Positions 7,802-15,984 are shown, numbered from the stretch's first letter. The stretch is 64,000 nt of DNA from Martinezella rhizogenes (GCA_013322215.1 JAAMEZ010000032.1:62001-126000), one strand, 5' to 3'. A program made the numbers and translations. The notes: generated from the letters alone by a model not told the origin.

Positions 7802-8214
7802 CGCAACAGCTTCAGTGAACCGGTGAGCGACTTCACCCATTTCGAAGGTCCCGCCAGCCCGAGACCGTCGATCGCTTCGCCGGCAAGATCGCGATTTGGA
7901 AACGTCGCCTCATACTCCCTGTAATCGTGGAGCGAGCGAGCGAAAGCGGGAAAGGGAACGATCGCGCGGTCGTCCTGCTGCGGCAAGGCCTTCAGCAGAA
8001 GAGATCTGATAATCTCGCCATCCGCCTGCAGCACCGGAACGGGCATGTTCGAACTGATGTCGATGGCGCGCCCCTCCCTATCGGTCAATTGCCGCGCCGC
8101 AAGCGCGGGAAACTTCGCACCTAGCCCGATTGAGATGGCGCCGGCGGTGTTGGCGACCAGTCCAAGCGGCAGTGCCGGATTGACGACGATGGCAAGACGG
8201 ATATCGGGAAGCAT
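7798..8214 (-). CDS. DUF2000 family protein
   Basis: A 138-residue soluble protein resembling the DUF2000 family. It has an N-terminal IRLAIVVNPALPLGLVANTAG, a central SIGLGAKFP, and NMPVPVLQADGEIIRSLL. No biochemical role is established for the family. It is divergent from an Lrp/AsnC regulator 131 bases away, an arrangement in which the regulator often controls the neighbour. The ATG is the complement of 8212-8214. Confidence 0.8.
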   Translation of the reverse strand: MLPDIRLAIVVNPALPLGLVANTAGAISIGLGAKFPALAARQLTDREGRAIDISSNMPVPVLQADGEIIRSLLLKALPQQDDRAIVPFPAFARSLHDYREYEATFPNRDLAGEAIDGLGLAGPSKWVKSLTGSLKLLR

Positions 8215-8290
8215 GGAGACCTGCTGCTGTTAATAGAATTGGATCGCAGGATATCTCCGGCATTCGGGATAATCTTACCTTTTATTGCTG

Positions 8291-8313
8291 TCCTATCGAT
8301 ATAAGTGGTAGGA
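8291..8313. promoter_or_regulatory. Inverted repeat in the DUF2000/Lrp divergent gap
   Basis: TCCTA (8291-8295) and TAGGA (8309-8313) flank 13 AT-rich bases within the divergent intergenic region. The spacing suits a dimeric Lrp/AsnC site, but the match is short. Confidence 0.25.
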
Positions 8314-8345
8314 TTTACCATATTGCTACAGATAAGAGGTCAGAC

Positions 8346-8825
8346 ATGCCCGATACCCTCGAACCCATCGATTTGCGAATTCTTGGAGCACTCCAGAAGG
8401 ACGGGCGCCTGACCAACCAGGCACTGTCGTCCGAAGTCGGGCTCTCGACCTCGCCATGCTGGCGGCGCGTGCGCCAGCTGGAAGAAACCGGCGTGATCCA
8501 GGGCTATACGGCGGCTCTCGACCGGCGTCAGATCGGCCTCGGCGTCCTTGCCTTCATCAGGGTCAAGATCGACAGCCACAGCGAGGCGGAGGCCGAGGAA
8601 TTCTCGCGCGATGTGCTGAAGCTCAGCGAGGTCGTCGCCTGCTACAGCATCGCCGGCGACGCGGATTTCCTGCTGCAAGTCGTGGCCGCCGATCTCGACA
8701 GCTATGCCGATTTCGCCATGGCGGTGGTGCGTCGCCTGCCGCGCATCAAGGAGATGCAGACGACATTCGTGCTCAAGGAGATCAAGCCTTTCAAGGGCTT
8801 TCCGCTTGAGGTCGGCCAGCGATAA
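8346..8825 (+). CDS. Lrp/AsnC-family transcriptional regulator
   Basis: A 159-residue feast/famine regulator. The N-terminal helix-turn-helix includes LDRRILGALQKDGRLTNQAL-like sequence (here IDLRILGALQKDGRLTNQ) and VGLSTSPCWRRVRQLE. The C-terminal RAM ligand domain runs from about residue 65 (LAFIRVKIDSHSEAE, then YSIAGDADFLLQVVAADL). The ATG follows AAGAGGT by six bases. It is divergent from DUF2000, its likely target. The amino-acid effector is unknown. Confidence 0.94.
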   Translation: MPDTLEPIDLRILGALQKDGRLTNQALSSEVGLSTSPCWRRVRQLEETGVIQGYTAALDRRQIGLGVLAFIRVKIDSHSEAEAEEFSRDVLKLSEVVACYSIAGDADFLLQVVAADLDSYADFAMAVVRRLPRIKEMQTTFVLKEIKPFKGFPLEVGQR

Positions 8826-8933
8826 CATCGCAAGGCGCTGGATATCGGCTGTTGGACATGTCCGGCCAGCCCTTTACGTTTGGACAGAAGGCATCCTATT
8901 CTCAGATAGATGGCAGCCCACCCGGGGTAATGA

Positions 8934-10001
8934 ATGTCAGTGCTTCCTTTCTCGAAGATTCTCACATCGCTGAACGCGGTGCTCGCTGCAGTCGGCCTGT
9001 TGACGGTGGCGGCGCTGACGACGCCTGACATCACCGGACAGACCAGGCTCGCCTTGCAGATCGTGCTCATCTGCGTATGGGCGGCCTATGTCTTCCAATT
9101 GATCGAGACGCTGGTCATGCAGCGGGCGAAAGATGTTCGCGGCACGGGAGTGGAAATCGCCGTCGACGTGCTTGCCGTTCTCATCCCTCTGCTGGCTTTC
9201 CTGTTCATCCGCGGACGCGACCAGAGCCTCTATTGCGCCATCTGGCTCTTGAAGCCGCTGCGCGGCTCCACATTCTTCCGGCTGCTGGGCCGGGTGCTGA
9301 CGAAAGAGGCGCGCAACCTGATCGGCGTCACCTCGATCTTCGGCATCGTGTTGTTCGTGGCCGCTCTTGCGGCCTATATCATCGAACGCGACGTCCAGCC
9401 TGACAAGTTCGGCAGCATCCCGCTTGCGATGTGGTGGGCCGTGACGACGCTCTCGACCACAGGCTATGGCGACGAGATTCCGCAGAGCTTCGCCGGCCGC
9501 ATCCTAGCCGGGTTGGTCATGATGAGCGGAATCGGCATCTTCGCGCTCTGGGCCGGCATTCTCGCGACCGGGTTCTACGAAGAAGTCCGTCGTCAGGACT
9601 TCGTGCGCAATTGGCAGCTGGTGGCCGCCGTGCCGCTGTTCCAGAAGCTCGGATCGGCCGCACTCATAGAGATCGTCAGGGCGCTGAGACCTCGCGTGGT
9701 GCCGGCCGGCGGCATCATCTGCCGCAAGGGCGAGGCCGGCGACCAGATGTACTTCATCGTCGAGGGCCGTGTCAGCGTCGCCACGCCGAATCCTGTTGAG
9801 CTCGGCTCCGGCAGCTTCTTCGGCGAGATGGCGCTGATCACCGGCGAGCCTCGCTCGGCAACCGTCAGCGCCGCAACGGAAGTCTCGCTGCTGTCCCTCT
9901 ATTCGTCGGATTTCCAGATGCTGTCGAGCAGCAGCCCCGAGATCGCCGACATCATCCGCAAAACCGCGCTCGAACGGCGCGGTGCGGCACCGAAGAGCTG
10001 A
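8934..10001 (+). CDS. Cyclic-nucleotide-gated potassium channel, MloK1 type
   Basis: A 355-residue tetrameric K+ channel of the inner membrane, gated by cAMP binding to its C-terminal domain. Segments S1-S6 occupy about residues 8-215. The selectivity filter TTGYGD is at residues 175-180 and the inner helix at about 190-215. The cyclic-nucleotide-binding domain spans about 235-345, with the phosphate cassette FFGEMALITGEPRSATV including the cAMP-contacting Arg. Length, filter position and the motif NWQLVAAVPLFQKLG match Mesorhizobium loti MloK1 as I remember it. Like MloK1 it has a short C-terminus without a C-linker. The S4-like region has few arginines, consistent with weak voltage dependence. 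Confidence 0.95.
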   Translation: MSVLPFSKILTSLNAVLAAVGLLTVAALTTPDITGQTRLALQIVLICVWAAYVFQLIETLVMQRAKDVRGTGVEIAVDVLAVLIPLLAFLFIRGRDQSLYCAIWLLKPLRGSTFFRLLGRVLTKEARNLIGVTSIFGIVLFVAALAAYIIERDVQPDKFGSIPLAMWWAVTTLSTTGYGDEIPQSFAGRILAGLVMMSGIGIFALWAGILATGFYEEVRRQDFVRNWQLVAAVPLFQKLGSAALIEIVRALRPRVVPAGGIICRKGEAGDQMYFIVEGRVSVATPNPVELGSGSFFGEMALITGEPRSATVSAATEVSLLSLYSSDFQMLSSSSPEIADIIRKTALERRGAAPKS

Positions 10002-10132
10002 TTCGGACAATCTCTCGCTCAACCCTTCCCGACCGTTTGTCATGCCGAGAAAAGCCACAAACTATTTGCAATTCTTCCAACCTGCGCTATCCCCTTGAGA
10101 TAAGCCATTGGTCAGCGAGGCGCGACACCGTC

Positions 10133-11107
10133 ATGGATTCGATCCTCTATTCCACAGCAGATAATCCCGTACCGGAAAACCGCACCGAGGGGTTCTTCGA
10201 AAGTTTCGACGGCCGCAAGCTGCGCTATGCCGTCTTCCGTTGCGAGCAGCCAGTTGCGACGGGAACGGTGGTCCTGCTGCAGGGCCGCAACGAATTCATG
10301 GAAAAGTATTTTGAGACGATTCGCGATCTGACGGCCAAGGGCCTCTGGGTTGCGACCTTCGACCTGCGCGGCCAGGGTGGATCGGAGCGACTGCTGAAGG
10401 ATCCCTTGCGCGGACATATCGGCCGCTTTTCCGACTATGAACGGGATCTGACTGCTTTCCTCGACAAGATCGTCCTGCCGGATACCCGCCTGCCCTTCTT
10501 TCTCCTCGCCCACTCGACGGGCGGGCTGATTGCCCTGTCCGCCGCCCCGAGGCTTGCGACCCGTATCGACCGCATGGTGCTGTCTGCACCCTTCATCGGC
10601 CTCACCGGTCACGGCGCCTCCCCCGGCCTGATCCGCTTTATCTCCGGCACGGTCAGCGGCATCGGTCTCGGCCGCATGCAGTTTAGCAAGAAGTTCAAGG
10701 AAAAATCCTTCGCCGACAATCCGTTGACGACGGACGAGCAGCGCTACCGGCGCAACATGGGCATCGGCACCACCCATCCGCAGCTTTGTCTGGGACCGCC
10801 GACAGCGCGCTGGCTATCACAGGCCTTACGGGCGATCGAGCGGGTCAACATGCCGGAGCATCTGTTTTCGATTCAGATCCCGACTGTGCTGGTCGCCCCG
10901 ACCCGCGACGGCGTGGTGCCTTACGCCGATCAGGAGCGGCTGTCGCGCTATTTCCGCGCTGCCCAGCTGATCCCGGTTCACGGCGCCAAGCATGAAATCC
11001 TGCAGGAGCGGGATATCTACCGCAACCAGGCTCTCGCCGCGATCCACGCCTTTATCCCAGGCAGCGACGCCAAGACCAATGCCTACGAGATCGAAGCGGA
11101 GGCCTGA
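10133..11107 (+). CDS. Alpha/beta hydrolase, lysophospholipase/monoacylglycerol-lipase-like
   Basis: A 324-residue serine hydrolase. FDLRGQGGSERLL (about residues 75-88) is typical of the PldB/monoglyceride-lipase group. The nucleophile elbow is AHSTGG with Ser128. VVLLQGRNEFMEKYF supplies the oxyanion-loop region, a late VAPTRDGVVPYADQ loop carries the acid residue, and His lies in PVHGAKHEILQE. I chose the ATG at 10133, which follows GAGG and gives a family-sized protein; an in-frame codon at 10037 would add 32 residues without family character. No signal peptide is seen, so it should be cytoplasmic. Substrate is inferred from the family only. Confidence 0.85.
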   Translation: MDSILYSTADNPVPENRTEGFFESFDGRKLRYAVFRCEQPVATGTVVLLQGRNEFMEKYFETIRDLTAKGLWVATFDLRGQGGSERLLKDPLRGHIGRFSDYERDLTAFLDKIVLPDTRLPFFLLAHSTGGLIALSAAPRLATRIDRMVLSAPFIGLTGHGASPGLIRFISGTVSGIGLGRMQFSKKFKEKSFADNPLTTDEQRYRRNMGIGTTHPQLCLGPPTARWLSQALRAIERVNMPEHLFSIQIPTVLVAPTRDGVVPYADQERLSRYFRAAQLIPVHGAKHEILQERDIYRNQALAAIHAFIPGSDAKTNAYEIEAEA

Positions 11108-11112
11108 GCGGC

Positions 11113-11886
11113 TTAGCGAGATAGTATCGCCAGGGCCTGCTCGTAAACCGCGCGGCTGCCGGCTGCGATGATCGTACCGCCCATTTCCGGCCGGCCGCTA
11201 TCCCAGGTGGTCATGATACCGCCGGCCTGCTCGACCACCGGAATGATGCCGCCGACATCGTAGGGTTTCAGCGAATTCTCGATGACGAGATCGATATGCC
11301 CCGCGGCGAGCAGCGCATAGGCATAGCAATCGCAGCCATAGCGGAAGAGCCGGACCTGGCTTTCGATCTCGCGATATTTGGCGAGCTCCTCGCCGAGGAA
11401 AAGATGCGGCGAAGTGGTGAAGAGGATGGCATTCGAGAGACTGCCGCAATCGCGGACCTTGAGCCGCCTTTCGCCGTCGGGACCGGAATAGGTGGCGCCA
11501 TTGCCGTCGGCAAAATAGCGCTCGCCGGTGAAGGGCTGGTCGATCAGGCCCATGACGGCGCGGCCGTTCTTCTGCAGGCCGATCAGCGTTCCCCAGACGG
11601 GGACGCCCGAGATGAAGGCGCGCGTACCGTCGATCGGGTCGATCACCCAGATATGCTCTCGATCGAGCCCGATATTGCCATGCTCTTCGCCGAGAATACC
11701 ATGATCGGGAAATTCGGCCTCGATCAGCGCACGAATCGCCTCTTCGGCAGCGCGGTCGCCTTCAGTCACCGGATCGAAGCCCTTGGCTTCCTTGTTGACC
11801 ACATCGATGCCGGCGCGAAAGCGCGGCAGGGTTTCGGCCTTGGCCGCTTCGGCCAGACGATAGAAGAACGAGCGATCGGGAAGCAT
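11113..11886 (-). CDS. hisN: Histidinol-phosphatase, inositol-monophosphatase fold
   Basis: A 257-residue Mg2+-dependent phosphatase. Metal-site motifs of the IMPase superfamily are GILGEEHG (Glu67), WVIDPIDGTRAF (Asp83 and Asp86) and PYDVGGIIPVVEQAGG. The aromatic- and Cys-containing RYGCDCYAYALLAAGHIDLV stretch is the form found in alphaproteobacterial HisN proteins. HisN dephosphorylates histidinol phosphate in histidine synthesis; inositol-1-phosphate or PAP phosphatase activity is the alternative. I chose the ATG at 11886 (MLPDRSFF); an ATG 12 codons upstream is possible and neither has a strong ribosome site. Other his genes are not adjacent. Confidence 0.82.
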   Translation of the reverse strand: MLPDRSFFYRLAEAAKAETLPRFRAGIDVVNKEAKGFDPVTEGDRAAEEAIRALIEAEFPDHGILGEEHGNIGLDREHIWVIDPIDGTRAFISGVPVWGTLIGLQKNGRAVMGLIDQPFTGERYFADGNGATYSGPDGERRLKVRDCGSLSNAILFTTSPHLFLGEELAKYREIESQVRLFRYGCDCYAYALLAAGHIDLVIENSLKPYDVGGIIPVVEQAGGIMTTWDSGRPEMGGTIIAAGSRAVYEQALAILSR

Positions 11887-12031
11887 GGTCAATCCGGATA
11901 AGTGACGGGATGGCGATGTCATAACGCATATAGGCCTTGAAGCAAACGGGATGATGACGCGGCAGGCGCAATGCCTGCAGATCAGGCACAATTTTCAAAT
12001 TTGCCTAAATATTTTGCACCGCAATAAAATG

Positions 12032-12060
12032 CTTGACATTTGTGCAGTGCAGTAGCAACA
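12032..12060 (+). promoter_or_regulatory. Candidate housekeeping promoter of the small RNA
   Basis: CTTGAC (12032-12037) is a perfect rhizobial -35 box. The -10 region near 12053-12060 (TAGCAACA) is a weak match at a spacing of about 15-17 bases. The start would lie near 12061-12066. Confidence 0.45.
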
Positions 12061-12146
12061 TCCCTCTGCAGTCTTCCGACTGTAAATACCCTCCTTGGGT
12101 GTTTCCTCCCTAGACTTAGCCGCGCCACAAGCGCGGTTCTTTTTTG
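12061..12146 (+). ncRNA. Probable small RNA, about 80 nt, with anti-Shine-Dalgarno motifs
   Basis: A plus-strand transcript unit lies between two minus-strand genes (hisN and the formylglutamate amidohydrolase). After a CTTGAC box come a hairpin CAGTC/GACTG (12069-12073/12078-12082), then ACCC/GGGT (12088-12091/12097-12100) exposing CTCCTT, then unpaired TTTCCTCCCTAG, then a terminator. Exposed CCTCC motifs complementary to ribosome sites resemble CU-rich alphaproteobacterial families such as alpha-r14/NfeR1. Family membership is inferred from memory. Confidence 0.68.
12120..12146 (+). terminator. Rho-independent terminator of the 12.1-kb small RNA
   Basis: CCGCGC (12120-12125) pairs with GCGCGG (12131-12136) across a five-base loop and is followed by TTCTTTTTT. 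Confidence 0.85.
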
Positions 12147-12271
12147 GTCGGAAGCTCTTTGCCGATAGACGCGCCCACGAACGCGCGCTGCCGGCTGACG
12201 GCTCTACCATCATCACTTCAATGGAAGTCGCTGCGCGAAAGCGTGCCTGAAGGCCAGGCGCAGAGCAGGTC

Positions 12272-13171
12272 TTACTCCGCTGCCAGTGCGGGATCGCCCG
12301 TATAGGATTCCACATGCTCGGCCATGCGCTTCATGAAAAGCGTGATGGCAGCGGCGACCTCGTCGAAATCCGGGCGCTTCTCCAGCGTCGTTTCGTCGAC
12401 ATAGAGCGAACGGTTGACCTCGATCTGCAGGGCATGCAGCCCGCGGGAGGGTCGGCCGTAATGTTCGGTGATGAAACCGCCCGCATAGGGCTTGTTGCGC
12501 ACGGCGTTGAAGCCGAGTTCCTCGAGGATCTGCATGGCGGCACGCGACAGCTCGGCCGAGGCGCTGGTGCCGTAGCGATCCCCAAGAATGAAATCCGGGC
12601 GGGCATTGCTGCCGGCGATACGGATATTGCCCGGCATCGAATGACAATCGACCAGCACGCCGAAACCGAATTTGACATGGGTCCGCGCGATCAGGCGGCG
12701 CAGCGTGGCATGGTAGGGCTTGTAGATGGTGTCGATTCGCTTCAACGCATCCTCGACCGGGACGCGGCGTGCATAGATCTCCATATTCTCGGCGACGATT
12801 CGCGGGATCGTGCCGAGACCACCGGCGACCCGCAGCGAATTGATGTTCGCATAGGATGGCAAGGCGCCGTCGAACATGCGCGGATCGAGCTCGTAAGGTT
12901 CGCGATTCACGTCGATATAGGCGCGCGGAAAATTGGCAAACAGCAGCGGCGCACCGAGAGAGCTCGCCGCCGAAAAAAGCTCGTCGACATAATGATCCTC
13001 GGAGCGGCGGATAGCGATACCCTGCAGGCGGGATTGGGCGACGAAATCGGGGGGATAAATGCGACCACTATGCGGCGAGCTGTAGACAAACGGTATCGTC
13101 TGGGAGGCGGGCTCCAATACCTCGAAAATCTCGAAACTGCGCATTTCCGCGGACATCAACGTCTTTACCAT
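12272..13171 (-). CDS. N-formylglutamate amidohydrolase family protein
   Basis: A 299-residue member of the FGase family (Pfam FGase), zinc-dependent amidohydrolases that release formate from N-formyl amino acids. Family segments are FVYSSPHSGRIYP near residue 28, DHYVDELFS, NFPRAYIDVNRE, FGFGVLVDCHSMPGN with a likely metal-binding DCHS, and GFITEHYGRP. No hut genes are adjacent, so a role in histidine degradation cannot be assumed; several rhizobial paralogues are of unknown substrate. Start is ATG (complement of 13169-13171). A second ATG five codons later is possible. Confidence 0.86.
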   Translation of the reverse strand: MVKTLMSAEMRSFEIFEVLEPASQTIPFVYSSPHSGRIYPPDFVAQSRLQGIAIRRSEDHYVDELFSAASSLGAPLLFANFPRAYIDVNREPYELDPRMFDGALPSYANINSLRVAGGLGTIPRIVAENMEIYARRVPVEDALKRIDTIYKPYHATLRRLIARTHVKFGFGVLVDCHSMPGNIRIAGSNARPDFILGDRYGTSASAELSRAAMQILEELGFNAVRNKPYAGGFITEHYGRPSRGLHALQIEVNRSLYVDETTLEKRPDFDEVAAAITLFMKRMAEHVESYTGDPALAAE

Positions 13172-13440
13172 GTCAACAACTTGTCGCAGTAATCATGTTG
13201 CCAGTTGCATGACCGCAAGTCCATAGTAACTTGAGCGAAATGGCCTTAATCCAAAACACCGTAATCGGAATCTCGGATGCCCGGTCAGCGAAAACGCAAG
13301 ACGTTTTCGTGGAATCTACCTATGCTTCGAACAAATGCTGGAATGGCGCGTTTTGGCTGACCATTCACGGCTTGTTTACGGCGCCGCGGTACCCTAAACG
13401 CTGGACGAGTCCAACAAGACAAAGTTGATTAGCGATAGAG
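13172..13440 (+). promoter_or_regulatory. Upstream region of cpdR with three GANTC methylation sites
   Basis: The 269-base gap between divergent genes contains no gene. GANTC sites, the target of the cell-cycle methylase CcrM, lie at 13268-13272, 13312-13316 and 13407-13411. No convincing CtrA box (TTAA-N7-TTAA) was found. The concentration may be chance or may reflect cell-cycle-dependent expression. Confidence 0.3.
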
Positions 13441-13806
13441 ATGATGACCCAGAAGATACTTCTTGCCGAAGACGACAACGACATGCGTCGCTTTCTCGTG
13501 AAGGCACTCGAAAAAGCCGGCTACAAGGTCTTGTCCTTTGACAATGGAGCCAGCGCCTACGACCGGCTGCGCGAAGAGCCGTTCTCGCTGCTTTTGACTG
13601 ACATCGTCATGCCGGAGATGGACGGTATCGAGCTGGCGCGGCGCGCCACCGAACTCGATCCGGACCTGAAGGTGATGTTCATCACCGGTTTTGCCGCCGT
13701 CGCTTTGAACCCCGATTCGAAGGCTCCGAAGGATGCGAAGGTCCTTTCCAAGCCTTTTCACCTTCGCGAACTCGTCGACGAAGTCAACAAACTCCTTGCT
13801 GCGTAA
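13441..13806 (+). CDS. cpdR: CpdR response regulator, single-domain receiver
   Basis: A 121-residue stand-alone receiver domain. In alphaproteobacteria unphosphorylated CpdR brings ClpXP and its substrates, including CtrA, to the cell pole, and the CckA-ChpT phosphorelay switches it off. Acidic pocket residues are EDD (10-12), the phospho-acceptor is Asp54 in LLTDIVMPEMDG, and the conserved Thr and Lys are in FITGFAAVAL and SKPFHLREL. The sequence closely matches Sinorhizobium CpdR1, needed for normal cell-cycle progression and symbiosis. Two consecutive ATG codons give a one-residue ambiguity. A tRNA gene follows. Confidence 0.95.
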   Translation: MMTQKILLAEDDNDMRRFLVKALEKAGYKVLSFDNGASAYDRLREEPFSLLLTDIVMPEMDGIELARRATELDPDLKVMFITGFAAVALNPDSKAPKDAKVLSKPFHLRELVDEVNKLLAA

Positions 13807-13846
13807 GGCTTTCGGCGGCCACGTCACAAAACCGAAAAAAAGCCTA

Positions 13847-13875
13847 TTGACGGCTACCGAGGTTTTGTGATCTAT
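13847..13875 (+). promoter_or_regulatory. Promoter of tRNA-Val
   Basis: TTGACG (13847-13852), 17 bases, then ATCTAT (13870-13875), ending about 15 bases before the mature tRNA. Confidence 0.6.
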
Positions 13876-13890
13876 GCGCCGCCATCGGAT

Positions 13891-13965
<75 letters not shown>

Positions 13966-13984
13966 TCCTAATTCGCTGAAAAGC

Positions 13985-14020
13985 AAGGCCTTTCGAGAAA
14001 TCGAAAGGCCTTTTTAGTTT
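13985..14020 (+). terminator. Terminator of tRNA-Val
   Basis: AAGGCCTTTCGA (13985-13996) pairs perfectly with TCGAAAGGCCTT (14001-14012) across a GAAA loop and is followed by TTTAGTTT. Confidence 0.92.
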
Positions 14021-14105
14021 CATACCGATCCGCAAAACTTCAGCGTTTGCTTTGGCCCAGACTGGTCCTAAAGGTTCGCCGAAAGCCGAAGCTGGTCGAC
14101 GTCTG

Positions 14106-14417
14106 TCACCGATCCAGAAAATGCCGGAACACCGCTGTCGTCGGATAGGCATAAACGCCACGATCGACAAAGCCCTGGCGGTAGAGGCAATCCCTGAGAG
14201 CCAGCCAATAGAGCGTGCTGTTTGCATCCGGCGATCCGCGTCGCCAGGAATAGGCTTCAGGCTCGCAACGATTGAGAGCCCTGTCGTATCTTGCCAGCAC
14301 CACCGGATCGCTGTCGGCGCGAATGCCGCCGTGGTAGGTCTGGTAATTCGAAGGCGCCTCACCGGCAGAGACGCATGCCAGGCTCAAAATCGCTCCCAGC
14401 GCTAACATCATTCTCAT
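14106..14417 (-). CDS. Small exported protein of unknown function
   Basis: A 103-residue protein starting at ATG (complement of 14415-14417), ten bases after GGAG. Residues 1-19 (MRMMLALGAILSLACVSAG) are a signal sequence. The Cys is not in a canonical lipobox, so lipidation is uncertain. The mature part has two further cysteines (NRCEPEAY, LRDCLYRQGF) that could form a disulfide, and ends in VFRHFLDR. The frame is open for 48 more codons upstream without a good start. No family was recognised. Confidence 0.65.
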   Translation of the reverse strand: MRMMLALGAILSLACVSAGEAPSNYQTYHGGIRADSDPVVLARYDRALNRCEPEAYSWRRGSPDANSTLYWLALRDCLYRQGFVDRGVYAYPTTAVFRHFLDR

Positions 14418-14630
14418 GTGCTTCGATCTCCAACTAGCCGCGTCCCGAAAAATTCGAGCGCAGGTCGAGAATAATCGCCTTTTGAAAGATAGCCAATCAC
14501 ATGCTGCTGTTCGCTGCGATTGCGAGTTGAACGGAGCCTGCGACACAAGTTCCTGCCACAAGTCGCTTGACTTCCGGCCACGCCGTCATCCTACTGTCAT
14601 ATCAGCGCATCGATCATACGGGAGGACGAG

Positions 14631-14879
14631 ATGACGGTGGTGAAGCGGCAGTTCTACAAGAACCACAAGTCCAATGGCGACGAATATATGTTTCACCTCG
14701 CCCGCGATACCGAAAGCGGTGAGGTCTACGTCATCCGCCAGGCGGATTATGTCGTCGACGGCGGCAGCGAAAAGAGCATGACCCTCTATGAATTCCTCGC
14801 CGGGGGCGGCAATCGCCAGAATGCCCTGCTGCAGTTGATCGGCTCGCTTGTCCCGGAAGCGGCACAACAACAACATTAA
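14631..14879 (+). CDS. Conserved small rhizobial protein of unknown function
   Basis: An 82-residue soluble protein after a strong ribosome site (GGGAGGACGAG directly before ATG). The N-terminus is MTVVKRQFYKNHKSNGDEYM. A central strand-rich segment (EVYVIRQADYVVDGG) is followed by a helical MTLYEFLAGGGNRQNALLQLIGSLV. No domain was recognised. A hairpin with ATTTT ends the transcript. The ribosome site and codon pattern make it a real gene. Confidence 0.75.
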   Translation: MTVVKRQFYKNHKSNGDEYMFHLARDTESGEVYVIRQADYVVDGGSEKSMTLYEFLAGGGNRQNALLQLIGSLVPEAAQQQH

Positions 14880-14944
14880 TGCATATCGCGCAAGGACTGC
14901 GGATGGCCTTGCGACAGCGAGACGTGTGACGTCAGACGTTGAAG

Positions 14945-14970
14945 CGCCCGGAGTGAATCCGGGCGATTTT
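14945..14970 (+). terminator. Terminator after the 82-residue protein gene
   Basis: CGCCCGGA (14945-14952) pairs with TCCGGGCG (14958-14965), followed by ATTTT. Confidence 0.7.
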
Positions 14971-15056
14971 AGCGGGCGTTGGGTTTGCGCTCCGCTTCGG
15001 GTTGACTGCCACATTTGGATCGGCGAATCTGCCCGGGCTTGAAAGGAGCCCCTCTT

Positions 15057-15527
15057 ATGCGATTCGCAGGCATTGCTTTTGGATTGACCGTCTTGGCCGC
15101 AACCTCGGCCGGCGCCGTGGATGATTTCCCATCGAAAGGCGTTACCGTCATTGGTGGGAAATGCTCCAAGCTCGTGGTCGGCAAGCTCGATGCCTCCAAG
15201 GGGTGCAAGGCCGAAATTGCCAGCGTAACCGGCCCCGATGGATCCGTGACATTCATCTTCACATCCGGCGGCAAGATGCTTGGCTTCCAGGGCAACGGCA
15301 AGGGTATCAAGGCGGGCGGCCAGAAAGGGACGGCGCAGTTGCCGATCGACGTCATCTCGACGGGTGCGGGCAACAAGATTTCTGGCAAAGTGGAAGCGAA
15401 GGGCACCTGCACCTTCGCCAACCCCTATGCCGGCAAGCCGGTCGCCATCGAATGCTCGGCGAAATCGACAGAAATGAGCTTCAACGGCAGCTTCACATCC
15501 GACGGCAAAGCGCCTCGGCACAAGTAG
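15057..15527 (+). CDS. Exported protein of unknown function
   Basis: A 156-residue protein after AAAGGAG. Residues 1-20 (MRFAGIAFGLTVLAATSAGA) form a signal peptide cleaved at about AGA-VD. The mature part is rich in Gly, Lys and Ser with alternating short strands and paired cysteines (GGKCSKLVV, KGCKAEIAS, KGTCTFANPY, VAIECSAK), suggesting a periplasmic beta fold with two disulfides. No family was recognised. Its neighbours are also small unknown proteins. Confidence 0.75.
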   Translation: MRFAGIAFGLTVLAATSAGAVDDFPSKGVTVIGGKCSKLVVGKLDASKGCKAEIASVTGPDGSVTFIFTSGGKMLGFQGNGKGIKAGGQKGTAQLPIDVISTGAGNKISGKVEAKGTCTFANPYAGKPVAIECSAKSTEMSFNGSFTSDGKAPRHK

Positions 15528-15571
15528 CGGTCGTTCACCGCACGGCTGGCATCCGAGTTCCAACACCCCCA

Positions 15572-15823
15572 TTAATGGCGTGGCGTGTTCTTTTGCTTCC
15601 GGCCATGATTGGCATCGGCCGGCGCTTCCCGTGACAGGTCAGCTCCGTTGACATGAGCGGGAACGTGCACATCCTCATGTGTTACGGGGTGCAGGGTGAG
15701 ATCCACCTGATGCGGCGGCAGTACCTGAGCTTGGCGTAGCGTATTCGGCCGCGCCTTCTTCTGCCGTTCCGTCAGTTCCGGTTTTTGCGCTTGCGACTTG
15801 CGGTGAATGGGTGTCGGGCTCAT
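15572..15823 (-). CDS. Small basic hydrophilic protein of unknown function
   Basis: An 83-residue protein starting at ATG (complement of 15821-15823), seven bases after AGGAG. It is hydrophilic, Pro/His/Lys/Gln-rich and probably disordered (HRKSQAQKPELTERQKKARP, ending GRKQKNTPRH). Convergent with the preceding exported protein. It has no recognised family; the good ribosome site is the main support. Confidence 0.55.
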   Translation of the reverse strand: MSPTPIHRKSQAQKPELTERQKKARPNTLRQAQVLPPHQVDLTLHPVTHEDVHVPAHVNGADLSREAPADANHGRKQKNTPRH

Positions 15824-15984
15824 CGGAGCTTCTCCTGTCTGTCGCTGTTGTCGGGGTGATGATCCGCTGCAGTATTCGAGCGGCGGGTGGCGCAAGATCG
15901 CCTGAAGGCTAAACGCAGCCCTTTCCGTTTGGTTCCTCGAATTCTCAATTATCAAGGGCAGTTGTTGTCACCACGATTTCAACT

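Noticed and set aside
7581..7826. 81-codon plus-strand frame in the hsp20/DUF2000 gap
   Set aside because: It runs through four hairpins and a strong terminator, lacks a ribosome site, and is better explained by a small RNA and a repeat.
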